Positions 44,520-52,803 of a stretch of 64,000 nt of DNA are shown in pieces (within the stretch, counting starts at the first letter, position 1; every line of letters begins with the position of its first letter). The DNA lies in contig OZ244807.1 of NCBI GenBank assembly GCA_965220185.1, positions 496,001 to 560,000 of the forward strand, in the 5' to 3' direction. The position numbers were made by a program, and so were the translations under genes. The notes beneath the pieces are model-generated. The model was given only the letters and a program-made list of their open reading frames with translations, ran no database searches and had not been told where the DNA came from. Source of the DNA: Azotimanducus sp965220185. Lineage in GTDB: Bacteria; Pseudomonadota; Gammaproteobacteria; Pseudomonadales; Azotimanducaceae.

Positions 44520-46622
44520 TCATCCTGCGGTCGGCGCCAAGCCTAGCGCAAGCAGCATGAACGCCTGTTCGTCCGCCTTTTCGCGCAGACGTTCGAAGCG
44601 CCCGGATTTGCCGCCGTGTCCGGCGCCCATATTGGTCTTGAGCAGCAATATGTTGTCGTCAGTCTTGAAGTGCCGCAGCTTGGCGACCCACTTGGCAGGC
44701 TCCCAGTAGGTCACGCGCGGGTCGCTAAGGCCAGCGGTGACGAGCATCGGTGGATAGTCCTTGGCACTTGTTTGCGTATAGGGGCAGTAGGATGCGATGA
44801 GGTCATAGGCCTCCGCATCTTGGATGGGATTGCCCCATTCATCCCATTCGGGCGGTGTCAGCGGCAGCGTGGCGTCAAGCATGGTGTTCAGCACATCAAC
44901 GAATGGCACATGTGCCACCACCGCGCCCCAGAGTTCAGGTGCTTGATTGATTACGGCACCCATGAGTTCGCCGCCAGCACTACCGCCTGAGATGGCGATT
45001 CGGCCTAACTTGGCGTCGCCGGTGGCGATCAGATGCCGCGCCGCATCGATAAAGTCATTGAACGTGTTGGTGCGATGCTTGCGCTTGCCTTGCAAGTACC
45101 AGTTGCGTCCAAGCTCGTCGCCGCCTCGAATATGCGCAATGGCAAAGGCGACGCCGCGATCAAGCATTGAAATGCGTGTCAGATTGAAGCTCGGGGTCAT
45201 GCCGATGCCGTAGGCGCCATAGCCGTAGAGATGCAGGGCGCATGGAGTCTTCTCGGCTTTGCATGACACGAGTGAGATCGGAATACGCTTGCCATCGCGT
45301 GCTTCTGCCCAGATGCGTCGAGTCTCGTAGCGCGTTGCATCATAGCCAGGCACGTCTTGCACTTTGCGGGTGACGAGCTTGCGAGATTCAGGAAGATAAT
45401 CAAGAGTCGTTTCCGGCGTCACCAGCGACTCGTAGTGGATGCGGATGCTGTTTGTATTGAACTCGGGCGTACTGCCGAGGCTTGCTGAATAGACGCTTTC
45501 CGGAAACGCGACGCGATGTTCGTCGCCCGAATAGTCGCGGATGCTGAGTTGATCGAGCGCGTCCCTCTTCTCGGACACCACAAGCCACTTGTCGAACGCA
45601 CTGACGGCTTGCAGGTAGCAGGTATCGCTCGGCGCAATCTCTTCGCGCCAGTGGGCATGGCCGAGCGCGGACTCTGGCATGGAGACGAGCCGGAAGTTCT
45701 CATGCGTATCGTTGATGCGGACATAGAAGCGCCCGTGCGCATGATCAAGGTCATATTGGCATCCATGCTTCCTGGGAATGACGACCCGGGGTGTGCTTCG
45801 GGGAAGGCCCGCGGGCAGCACGAGGCATTCGCTGGTAGTGTGGTCGCCCGTGGTGACAACCAGAAACGTCTTGCAGCGCGTCAAGTGAACGCCTACGCGA
45901 AAACGCTCGTCGGATTCTTCAAAGATGCACCTGTCCGGCGTACTTTGATCAAGCCCGTGCACCCAGACTTGCCAAGGTCGCCATTGATCGTTGACAACGA
46001 CGTAGACGAGGCTTTGTCCATCCATGGCGAAGATCGGCGTGCTGATGATGTCGGGCAGATCAAGTTCGCGCGCGCTGTCGTCATTGATGGATTTCAGATA
46101 CGCTCGGTAGCGCTCGGCGCCACTGGTATCAACGGCCCAAGCGATGAGGGACTGGTCGGGGCTGACATCAAAGCCACCGAGAGAGAAGTATTCGTGTCCG
46201 CCCGCAAGTTGCGGCTCGTTCAAGATGCAATTCCACGCACCGCTTTCAACGTTTACGGGTTTGCGCCACCAAGTGCGGTACTCCGCGCCCTTCTCAAACC
46301 GCCATTGATACAGATAGGCGCCTTGCTGCACCGGCACCGATGCGTCGTCTTCGATATGACGAGCCTTGGCCTCAAAGTAGAGCGTCTCCCGCAGCGATTG
46401 GTGCGGCGACATGACCTCTCTGAAATACTCGTTCTCAGCTTCAAGATAGGCGAGAACACTTGTGTCTTCGACCTTCGGATACTTGGGATCGCGCAGCCAA
46501 TGCCACGGGTCGTCGCGCTCGCGACCATGATGGCGCGTTCGGTGAGACTGTCGGGGAGCAATGGGCGGACTTCTTACTGCCCGCAGTGTTGCCGGTAATT
46601 GGGAGGCAGTATCGCCGTTCAA
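44520..46622 (-). CDS. ptrB: oligopeptidase B (S9A peptidase)
   Basis: This 700-residue cytosolic serine peptidase cleaves short peptides after Arg or Lys. It has the N-terminal propeller beginning DPWHWLRDP and a catalytic domain with the nucleophile in ISGGSAGGELMGAV, the acid in GLSDPRV and the His in GAGHGGKSGR. The start is TTG 46622, overlapping the rpsU stop; no better in-frame start is seen before the conserved region. It is convergent with glcB (9-base gap). Confidence 0.87.
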   Translation of the reverse strand: MNGDTASQLPATLRAVRSPPIAPRQSHRTRHHGRERDDPWHWLRDPKYPKVEDTSVLAYLEAENEYFREVMSPHQSLRETLYFEAKARHIEDDASVPVQQGAYLYQWRFEKGAEYRTWWRKPVNVESGAWNCILNEPQLAGGHEYFSLGGFDVSPDQSLIAWAVDTSGAERYRAYLKSINDDSARELDLPDIISTPIFAMDGQSLVYVVVNDQWRPWQVWVHGLDQSTPDRCIFEESDERFRVGVHLTRCKTFLVVTTGDHTTSECLVLPAGLPRSTPRVVIPRKHGCQYDLDHAHGRFYVRINDTHENFRLVSMPESALGHAHWREEIAPSDTCYLQAVSAFDKWLVVSEKRDALDQLSIRDYSGDEHRVAFPESVYSASLGSTPEFNTNSIRIHYESLVTPETTLDYLPESRKLVTRKVQDVPGYDATRYETRRIWAEARDGKRIPISLVSCKAEKTPCALHLYGYGAYGIGMTPSFNLTRISMLDRGVAFAIAHIRGGDELGRNWYLQGKRKHRTNTFNDFIDAARHLIATGDAKLGRIAISGGSAGGELMGAVINQAPELWGAVVAHVPFVDVLNTMLDATLPLTPPEWDEWGNPIQDAEAYDLIASYCPYTQTSAKDYPPMLVTAGLSDPRVTYWEPAKWVAKLRHFKTDDNILLLKTNMGAGHGGKSGRFERLREKADEQAFMLLALGLAPTAG

Positions 46623-46834
46623 TACATGCGCTCGAAACGCCGTGCCTCGCGCTGGAGCTTTTTCTGATGACGCTTGACTGCGGCAGCCGCGGCCCGCTTG
46701 CGCGCCGTCGTGGGTTTCTCATAGGCTTCGCGCCTGCGAGCTTCGGAGAGAATGCCCGCCTTTTCGCAGGCGCGCTTGAAACGCCTGAGGGCGATGTCAA
46801 AGGGTTCGTTTTCTCTGACTTTGACGGATGGCAT
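46619..46834 (-). CDS. rpsU: small ribosomal subunit protein bS21
   Basis: This 71-residue basic protein starts MPSVKVRENEPFDIALRRFK and ends RRFERMY, matching bS21, which acts in translation initiation on the 30S subunit. It overlaps the start of ptrB by four bases. The common neighbours tsaD and dnaG are absent here. Confidence 0.93.
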   Translation of the reverse strand: MPSVKVRENEPFDIALRRFKRACEKAGILSEARRREAYEKPTTARKRAAAAAVKRHQKKLQREARRFERMY

Positions 46835-46966
46835 GGCGCGTGCGGGAGCTCATGGCTGAGGCGAGCAGCGCAGTGTACTTGAACCCGACTGGAGATGCAA
46901 AAGGCATTGAAACATCGGTATCAAGACATTAGAATTGCCGCCTTGTAGCGCTGTCTGGATGACTCA

Positions 46967-48115
46967 GTGAACCCCCAACAAACTCCCCTCGCGTTTTTTC
47001 TTGGTACGCTCTGTGTGCTGCTTTTACCGATTCAGTCGGCGGTGGCTGCGTGGCAACCCGTAGAGCGTCCCGAAAGCGGCAGCACAATCGTCACAGGTGC
47101 CCTGACCTTTGAAACGATACCCGAGGAACTTGGCAATGATGGCGAGAACATTCTCGGCGCAACGATTTCAGCGATTTGGGTGCGAGACGACAGCTACTTC
47201 TGGGAAGTCATGGTGTCACGCGTTGAAAATCGCGTGACCACGCACCTCGCCGAGCAAGACACCGAGCAGTTGCACGGCAGCTTCAATGCTGGCTATTTGT
47301 TTGCGCAGCGCGACAACTGGCGTCCTTATGTAAGCCTTGGACTGGGTGTCGGTCGTTTTGACAACGCCGCCGATTTCAAGTCCGACGAGGCTGAGTTTAA
47401 TGCCGCGCTCGGCGGATTTTATGAGATCTCCGAGCGCATGTTTATCCGCGGTGACCTGCGCCTCATGGGGCGAAGCAATATCGATTGGGGCCCGGCAGCG
47501 AGTCTTGGACTGAGCTTTCAATTGGGCGACATCACCGCTGACCCGCCGCGAGACGATGATGAGGACAGCGTTCCCAATGTGCGCGACGACTGTCCGGACA
47601 CGCCGATGGGGAGCGCGGTGAACTCGAACGGCTGCCCGGACAGCGATGGCGATGGCGTCTACGATGATTCGGACGACTGTCCGAACACGCCGCTCGGTGT
47701 CGAGGTTGACAGTCGCGGCTGCCCGCCGCCAGAGCCCGAGGTTGATGCCGAGGAAGTCCTGCGTGAAGCCGTCGAAGAAGCACGCCTCACCGTGTACTTT
47801 GAGTACGATAAGGATGATGTGGCAGCGCACTACGATGATGAATTGCAGGCGCTCGTCGCGCTGCTTGCAGACCACCCGAATTTGAACGTGACGATTGAAG
47901 GGCACGCTGACAATGTAGGATCTGAGGGCTACAACATGGCGCTTTCCGAACGACGCGCCAACGCGGTGAAGGAGCGGCTCATCGCATTTAGCGTAGCTTC
48001 CGCGCGAATCAACATTGTTGCCAAGGGTGAGTCCGAACCCCGGGCGAGCAATGACACGCAACAGGGTCGAGCCATGAACCGCCGCGCCGTGAGCGTGTTC
48101 CCCACCATAGATTGA
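46967..48115 (+). CDS. OmpA-family outer-membrane protein with TSP3-type repeats
   Basis: This 382-residue protein has a signal peptide (about 1-28), an N-terminal eight-strand-type beta-barrel (about 40-185), an acidic calcium-binding thrombospondin-3-like linker with two DxDxDG.xxxDDCP repeats (about 196-255), and a C-terminal OmpA peptidoglycan-binding domain (VYFEYDKDDV...IEGHADNVGSEGYN...LSERRANAVK). It anchors the outer membrane to peptidoglycan. The start is GTG 46967. A mobile element follows 12 bases after the stop. Confidence 0.87.
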   Translation: MNPQQTPLAFFLGTLCVLLLPIQSAVAAWQPVERPESGSTIVTGALTFETIPEELGNDGENILGATISAIWVRDDSYFWEVMVSRVENRVTTHLAEQDTEQLHGSFNAGYLFAQRDNWRPYVSLGLGVGRFDNAADFKSDEAEFNAALGGFYEISERMFIRGDLRLMGRSNIDWGPAASLGLSFQLGDITADPPRDDDEDSVPNVRDDCPDTPMGSAVNSNGCPDSDGDGVYDDSDDCPNTPLGVEVDSRGCPPPEPEVDAEEVLREAVEEARLTVYFEYDKDDVAAHYDDELQALVALLADHPNLNVTIEGHADNVGSEGYNMALSERRANAVKERLIAFSVASARINIVAKGESEPRASNDTQQGRAMNRRAVSVFPTID

Positions 48116-48127
48116 GCAGAGGTTCCC

Positions 48128-48290
48128 CTAGTGTCCTGTCCGGTTAATTCGTGGAATTATTCTTGGCCATTTCGCCCCTTGGCTGCGTTGCAGCCCTTGG
48201 CAATATGCCCGATATTCCCTGCGGACTGCGCCTTGCCATCAACGATTGTGCTCACTCTGAACCACACTTATTTATGACACAGGACACTAG
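48128..48290. mobile_element. family-A CTAG element, copy A2
   Basis: The left end from CTAG 48128 matches, for more than 50 bases, the inverted right end of copy A1 at 50605-50769 (CTAGTGTCCTGTCCGGTTAA...). The right end, read inwards from CTAG 48290, shares CTAGTGTCCTGT and then diverges. The perfect terminal inverted repeat is about 12-13 bases. It has no coding capacity. It fills nearly the whole ompA-glyS gap. Confidence 0.72.
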
Positions 48291-48313
48291 GAGTCTGCGC
48301 CGCAGGCTCCTAG
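48287..48313. mobile_element. minimal family-B palindrome B3 (27 bp)
   Basis: CTAGGAGTCTGCG joined directly to CGCAGGCTCCTAG gives a bare pair of family-B ends without the inner part. It shares its left CTAG with A2, and its right CTAG supplies the TAG stop codon of glyS (48310-48312, minus strand). The hairpin could also act as a transcription terminator for glyS, although no T run follows. Confidence 0.65.
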
Positions 48314-49671
48314 CCGCTTCGATAATAGTCGCGCACCACGTCGGCAACCTCATCCTTCGCATAGCGCTTCTGCGCCATGCTGTCGCGGTCGCGCAGGGTG
48401 ACGCTGCCGTCGCCCTCGATGGTCTCGAAATCCACGGTGATAACGAGCGGCGTGCCCACCTCGTCGTGGCGTCGGTAACCCTTGCCGATGTTGCCGCTGT
48501 CTTCAAGAAATATGCGGCCAACGCCTGTGGCCATGAGCTCGCGCCGCAGTTCTCGCGCTGTTTGCATGATGCCTTCGTGATTGCGCTTCAAAGGCAGCAC
48601 GGCTACTTTGATGGGCGCAAGATGAGGCTTCAGGCGCAGCACGGTTCGCGAGTTGCCATTGCCGACTTCTTCGCTGTCGAGCGCCTCGACGAGAATCGCC
48701 AGCACGCCGCGTTCAACCCCCATTGACGGCTCGATCACATAAGGCACCACCCACTTGTTCTCGGCCTCGATGCGCACCCGCAGCTGCGCATTGCTCTTCG
48801 TGTTGGCGCGCACATGCGCGTCAAGCTCCAAGGTGTCGTTTCGCTTGCTGTGCGAGCCAAGGTCGAAGTCGGTGCGGTTGGCGATGCCTTCAAGTTCTTC
48901 ATCGCCGTGCGGGAACCGGTAGAGAATATCGAAGGTGCGCTTGGAGTAATGCGACAAGTCCGATTTTGGCACATCAAGCACCGTCAAATGATCTCGGTCA
49001 AGCCCTTGCGCCTGCCACCAGTCGAGACGAAGATCAAGCCATTGTTGATGCCAGTCTTCATCCGTGCCCTTGGCGACAAAGTATTCAAGCTCCATTTGTT
49101 CGAACTCGCGGACACGAAAAATGAAGTTCCGCGGCGTCACCTCGTTGCGGAACGCCTTGCCAATTTGCGCGATGCCGAACGGCAGGCGCCGCGAAGTGGA
49201 ATCGAGCACGTTCTTGAAATTGGTGAAGATGCCCTGCGCGGTTTCGGGTCTTAGGTACGCATAGGACGAAGCATCTTCCACCGGCCCCATGTTGGTCTTG
49301 AACATGAGATTGAAAGGTCTTGGCGGCGTGAGTTCGATCGAGCCGCAGTTCGGACAGATGCCGTCTTCAATATGGTCCGCGCGGAAGCGGCTCTTGCACG
49401 CGCGGCAATCGACCAAGGGGTCAGTGAATGTCTCCTCATGCCCTGAGTGGCGAAGCACCTCGCGATGTGTGAGAATCGACGCGTCAAGCCCCTCAATGTC
49501 ATCGCGTTCATGCACCAGGCTTCGCCACCAAGCAGCCTTGAGATTGTTTTTCAGTTCGACCCCAAGGGGCCCGAAATCATAGGCACCCTGAATGCCGCCG
49601 TAGATCTCGCCGCTCTGAAACACAAACCCTCGCCGCTTGCACAGCGACACAATTTGATCCATAGAATGCAC
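48310..49671 (-). CDS. glyS: glycyl-tRNA synthetase, single-chain alpha2 type
   Basis: This 453-residue class II synthetase is of the homodimeric type: GEIYGGIQGAYDFGPLGVEL at the N-terminus, a zinc-ribbon-like CRACKS...CPNCGS (about 89-111), motif 2 FRNEVTPRNFIFRVREFEQM, and an anticodon-binding domain (IKVAVLPLKRNHE). It charges tRNA-Gly. Most Gammaproteobacteria use the unrelated alpha2beta2 enzyme (glyQ plus glyS), so this form suggests ancestral replacement or transfer. The start is GTG 49671 or ATG 49662. The stop codon TAG lies in an element-end CTAG. Confidence 0.92.
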   Translation of the reverse strand: MHSMDQIVSLCKRRGFVFQSGEIYGGIQGAYDFGPLGVELKNNLKAAWWRSLVHERDDIEGLDASILTHREVLRHSGHEETFTDPLVDCRACKSRFRADHIEDGICPNCGSIELTPPRPFNLMFKTNMGPVEDASSYAYLRPETAQGIFTNFKNVLDSTSRRLPFGIAQIGKAFRNEVTPRNFIFRVREFEQMELEYFVAKGTDEDWHQQWLDLRLDWWQAQGLDRDHLTVLDVPKSDLSHYSKRTFDILYRFPHGDEELEGIANRTDFDLGSHSKRNDTLELDAHVRANTKSNAQLRVRIEAENKWVVPYVIEPSMGVERGVLAILVEALDSEEVGNGNSRTVLRLKPHLAPIKVAVLPLKRNHEGIMQTARELRRELMATGVGRIFLEDSGNIGKGYRRHDEVGTPLVITVDFETIEGDGSVTLRDRDSMAQKRYAKDEVADVVRDYYRSG

Positions 49672-49783
49672 AATAATCGCCTTGAGTTATGCCTATATCA
49701 GTGAAAGTTCTACTGTGAATGTTCTGCGAACAAATCCGATACCTTATACCATGATGATGCCGATCAACAAAGAGCACAGAGCA

Positions 49784-49787
49784 CTAG
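49784..49787. mobile_element. CTAG end remnant
   Basis: GAGCACTAGGAG here shares GAGCACTAGG with element ends at 5191-5198 and 22104-22113. No partner end is visible. The adjacent AGGAG lies ten bases before the GTG of the DUF1499 gene and may serve as its ribosome site. Confidence 0.3.
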
Positions 49788-49800
49788 GAGTTAAGAGGAA

Positions 49801-50547
49801 GTGACAGAAGCAAATTCGAAGTTCAACAGAGTGGCAAGGGCATCACTCGTGTGCGGTCTACTCGGCGTGTTGTTCCCTATTGTGGGGGCGCTCGGCGCCA
49901 GAATTGGGGTCTGGAGTTTTGTGGTGGGTGCGCCACTGGTGCTAGTCGGCTTCCTGTCGGCGCTGAGTGCCGCGATTCTCGGCGTGGTGGCCATGCTTCG
50001 GCTGCGCCAGACCGGCGGGCGTTTGGTGGTGAGTGCGCATGGCGCAGCCTTGGGTCTGCTGATGTGTCTCTATCTTGGCGGTCAATTGCTCGCCGCGTTG
50101 CCCGCGCCGCTCATACATAACGTCAGCACTGATATCGAAAACCCGCCAGCGTTCACGCACGCAGCGACATTGCGCCCTGAATCCTCGAACCCGCTTGTCT
50201 ACGAAAGCGAGCGCATCGGACCAATGCAGCGCGAAGCCTATCCTGACGTCAAGCCACTTGTAGTTGCCGTCGCCCGCGACGAGCTGCACGCACGGGTGAA
50301 ACGGGTGCTCGAAGAGATGGAGATGACCGTCACCCGAGACGACCCGGTCGCGGGAGAAATCGAAGCCGTTGCGACGACATTCTGGTTCGGCTTCGAGGAT
50401 GACCTCGTGGTCAGGTTGCGAGAGGTGGAAGACGGCACGCGAATGGATGTGCGATCTGTGTCTCGGGAGGGTCTCGGAGACATGGGCACAAACGCGAACC
50501 GCGTTATGGAAGTGATCAAGCGCGTGCATAGTGTGAACATGCCCTAA
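49801..50547 (+). CDS. DUF1499 membrane protein
   Basis: This 248-residue protein has three hydrophobic helices (about 15-35, 38-62, 76-100) followed by a soluble DUF1499 domain (NPLVYESERIGPMQREAYPD, TRDDPVAGEIEAVATTFWFG F, DVRSVSREGLGDMGTNANRV). The family has no established function. It starts at GTG 49801. The next gene, 26 bases on, is the disrupted DUF1640-like gene. Confidence 0.8.
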   Translation: MTEANSKFNRVARASLVCGLLGVLFPIVGALGARIGVWSFVVGAPLVLVGFLSALSAAILGVVAMLRLRQTGGRLVVSAHGAALGLLMCLYLGGQLLAALPAPLIHNVSTDIENPPAFTHAATLRPESSNPLVYESERIGPMQREAYPDVKPLVVAVARDELHARVKRVLEEMEMTVTRDDPVAGEIEAVATTFWFGFEDDLVVRLREVEDGTRMDVRSVSREGLGDMGTNANRVMEVIKRVHSVNMP

Positions 50548-50604
50548 AGAAAGACCTGCCTATAATAGCCGCATGAGCGAAGCAATCGCGTTTGATACAC
50601 ACCG

Positions 50605-50769
50605 CTAGTGTCCTGTCCGGTTAATTCGTGGATTTTAGGCGCTGTGCCATTTCGTCCATTGGCAAGGCGCGACAACGCAGTGTGGCAGGCCCCACATAAG
50701 GCGGAGCAACGCAGCCAAGGGGCGAAATGGCCAAGAATAATTCCACGAATTAACCGGACAGGACACTAG
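50605..50769. mobile_element. family-A MITE, copy A1 (165 bp)
   Basis: This is a complete element bounded by CTAG, with a perfect 28-base terminal inverted repeat (50605-50632 versus 50742-50769) beginning CTAGTGTCCTGTCCGGTTAA. The inverted repeat continues imperfectly inward (GCCATTTCGTCC/GGGGCGAAATGGC). It has no coding capacity. The CTAG borders fit TA duplication at a CTAG target, as known for the IS630 family. Confidence 0.85.
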
Positions 50770-50934
50770 GTCAAACGTCTGATGAAAGGTGGATTCGATG
50801 AGCTACAGGCGGAAACGCTTGCGGCGGAGCAAGTTGCGTTTCTCAACGCCAACCTCGCCACGAAATCGGACATCACGAAGCTCGAAGCAGCGTCCGAAGC
50901 CCGGCATCAAGAAACAAAGGTTGAGATTGCGAAG

Positions 50935-51101
50935 CTAGGAGCCTGCGCCGTAGAAAGTCAGAAAAGCGAAAATTCGATCCCGCCGCCCGTTTGAACGGTC
51001 GATTGAGGATAATATCGGGCTATATTTGAAGAGATCGAGCGTTCAAACGGGCGAGTGGGAGCGGATTTGCAGCCGCGAATTTCTACGGCGCAGGCTCCTA
51101 G
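50935..51101. mobile_element. family-B MITE, copy B1 (167 bp)
   Basis: Bounded by CTAG, it has a 22-base perfect terminal inverted repeat (CTAGGAGCCTGCGCCGTAGA...) and a second inner inverted repeat pairing CGCCCGTTTGAACG with CGTTCAAACGGGCG. Copy B2 has the same length and compensatory changes in both stems. It interrupts the DUF1640-like gene. Confidence 0.85.
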
Positions 51102-51543
51102 AGGCCCGCATCGAAATCCACAGGCAAGAAACCAAAGGCGAGATCGAAACCTTGCGGCAGGAGACCAAAGGCGAGATCGCGAGAGTGGAGGCCAGCATCG
51201 AAAGCTTAAGACTCGCAACAGATGCGAAACTTGAAGCGGTCAAGGGAAGTCTTATCAAGTGGATACTTGGCGTAATGTTTGCGCAGACAACCATTATTCT
51301 CGCCGTTGTGTCCATCGTTGTAATGCTGCCTGTCTCTTCTCCCTAATATTTGACAACGCGCAGGGTTAGCCTGCACGGCAGAACCAGCACTCACCAGACC
51401 GCCGCCGCCCGCATAGCCGCCATTGCCTGCGGATTGGCGCGGCACGTCCGCCTATCGCTTCTGTCCTACAACACGTGAAGTCGATGACTTACACGAATTG
51501 TAGCTAATCTCCCAACACGCTTGTCTTGCAAAGCCCGTAGATT

Positions 51544-52803
51544 ATGGGCATGAGCAATGACGAGTCCGCACTCTTTCGGAGCGAGGCGCTGAAGTCCGCC
51601 CGCCAGCGGCTGTGGGGCGAGATGCTGCTGCGGTCTCCGCGCATCGCGCGCATCGCGATTCCACTCCTGGTGCTCGGCTTCATACTGCTCGGCGCGTTGC
51701 TGAGCAGCGCGTCGTTTGTGCGTTCGGAGTCAGTTCGCGGCTATATCTCCCCGCAAGGTGGATGGGTGCGCGTATTCGCTGAACAGGGTGGGCGCGTGCT
51801 CGATGTCATGGTGGAAGAAGGCGAGCGGGTTGCCGAAAACCAGGTGCTCGCAAGGCTTGTCAATCGGCGCGCGATCGGTGAGGCGCTGTACAGCGAAACC
51901 GAGTACGCGCAGGAAACTCGTGCGCAGATTGCCCTGCTCGAAGCGGAGATCGCCAATGAATCCGGACGGCAGCGAAGAGAGACCGCTTGGTTCGCACTTG
52001 AATCGTCCTCCCTCGTACGCCGTCAGACGGTGCTGTCCGAACTCGCTGAAGTCGCAAGCGAACAGGGGCGCTTGCGGGCGGATGCGTTTGCGCGCGGCGA
52101 AGCGCTTGCTCGCGCAGGCGCATTGCCGGAAGCCGATTTGCAAATGTTGCGCTCAGAGTATCTGTCGGCGCGCGCGGAAAACATCAACGTCTCGCACGCA
52201 CTGCTTGACCTCGAATCGCAGCTCGCAAAACACCAAGCAGATGAAGCAGGGCTGCCGACAGCCCATTTTGCGCGCCTCTCGAATTTGAGCAGGGAGCTGT
52301 CCAAACTCAAGCAGCAACTCACCGACTTGCAGGGCACGAGTGACTATTACGTCACCGCGCCGGTCCCCGGGCGCGTGCGCGGCGTGACCTATGTCGAAGG
52401 CGATCAGGTCAAGAGAGATCGACCACTTTTCAGTATTCTTGAAGAAGACGCTGGTGTGCGCGCTGTCTTGCTCGTGCCTTCGCGCGCTATCGGCTTCGTG
52501 CGCGAAGGACAGCGCGTCAAATTGCGTTACGACGCTTATCCCTACCAAAAGTTCGGCTCCCACGATGGCGAGATTACGGAAGTCAGCCGCACTAGCTTTT
52601 CGGCTGGCGAGCTGTCTATCCCATTTTCTATCGCCGGACCGGTGTATCGGGTGTACGTGCGGCCGATTGAGGCGGAAATCCTTGCCGCTGGAGAGATGTG
52701 GGCGCTGTTGCCGGGCATGGTGCTGCAAGCCGAGATACAGCTTGAAAGCCGGTCGTTGTGGCAATGGCTGACAGCGCCGCTGCGCAGTCTTGATCGATCA
52801 TGA
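51544..52803 (+). CDS. HlyD-family periplasmic adaptor
   Basis: This 419-residue membrane-fusion protein of a type I secretion system has one N-terminal transmembrane helix (about 38-60). A lipoyl/barrel-sandwich half follows (GYISPQGGWVRVFAEQGGRV), then a long alpha-helical hairpin (about 115-250), then the second half (YYVTAPVPGRVRGVTYVEGD). It links the inner-membrane ABC exporter to a TolC-like outer-membrane channel. Its stop overlaps the ABC gene start (ATGA), so the pair is coupled. ATG 51544 or 51550 could be the start. No TolC gene is in the window. Confidence 0.85.
   Translation: MGMSNDESALFRSEALKSARQRLWGEMLLRSPRIARIAIPLLVLGFILLGALLSSASFVRSESVRGYISPQGGWVRVFAEQGGRVLDVMVEEGERVAENQVLARLVNRRAIGEALYSETEYAQETRAQIALLEAEIANESGRQRRETAWFALESSSLVRRQTVLSELAEVASEQGRLRADAFARGEALARAGALPEADLQMLRSEYLSARAENINVSHALLDLESQLAKHQADEAGLPTAHFARLSNLSRELSKLKQQLTDLQGTSDYYVTAPVPGRVRGVTYVEGDQVKRDRPLFSILEEDAGVRAVLLVPSRAIGFVREGQRVKLRYDAYPYQKFGSHDGEITEVSRTSFSAGELSIPFSIAGPVYRVYVRPIEAEILAAGEMWALLPGMVLQAEIQLESRSLWQWLTAPLRSLDRS

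Larger units (their letters stand above)
50573..51346 (+). pseudogene. DUF1640-like gene interrupted by two MITEs
   Basis: The gene starts MSEAIAFDTHR at 50573, identical to the intact relative at 42137, and is cut by element A1 at 50605-50769. It resumes VKRLMKGGFDELQAETLAAE and is cut again by B1 at 50935-51101. It then ends EARIEIHRQETKGEIE... with a coiled coil and a C-terminal transmembrane segment (WILGVMFAQTTIILAVVSIV). Removing B1 with one TA restores a continuous frame (AKLEARIE). Removing A1 the same way restores the frame but leaves TAG where the relative has Phe. A TATAAT lies at 50561, just before the start. Confidence 0.8.

Noticed and set aside
45516..46598. 360-residue plus-strand open frame antisense to oligopeptidase B
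   Set aside because: No family features; ptrB on the other strand has all catalytic motifs. Shadow frame.
51206..51445. Glycine-rich minus-strand frame (VPRQSAGNGGYAGGGGLVSAG) near the C39 exporter, as a possible bacteriocin precursor
   Set aside because: It overlaps the DUF1640-like gene antisense, has no leader of the double-glycine type ahead of the glycines and no ribosome site.
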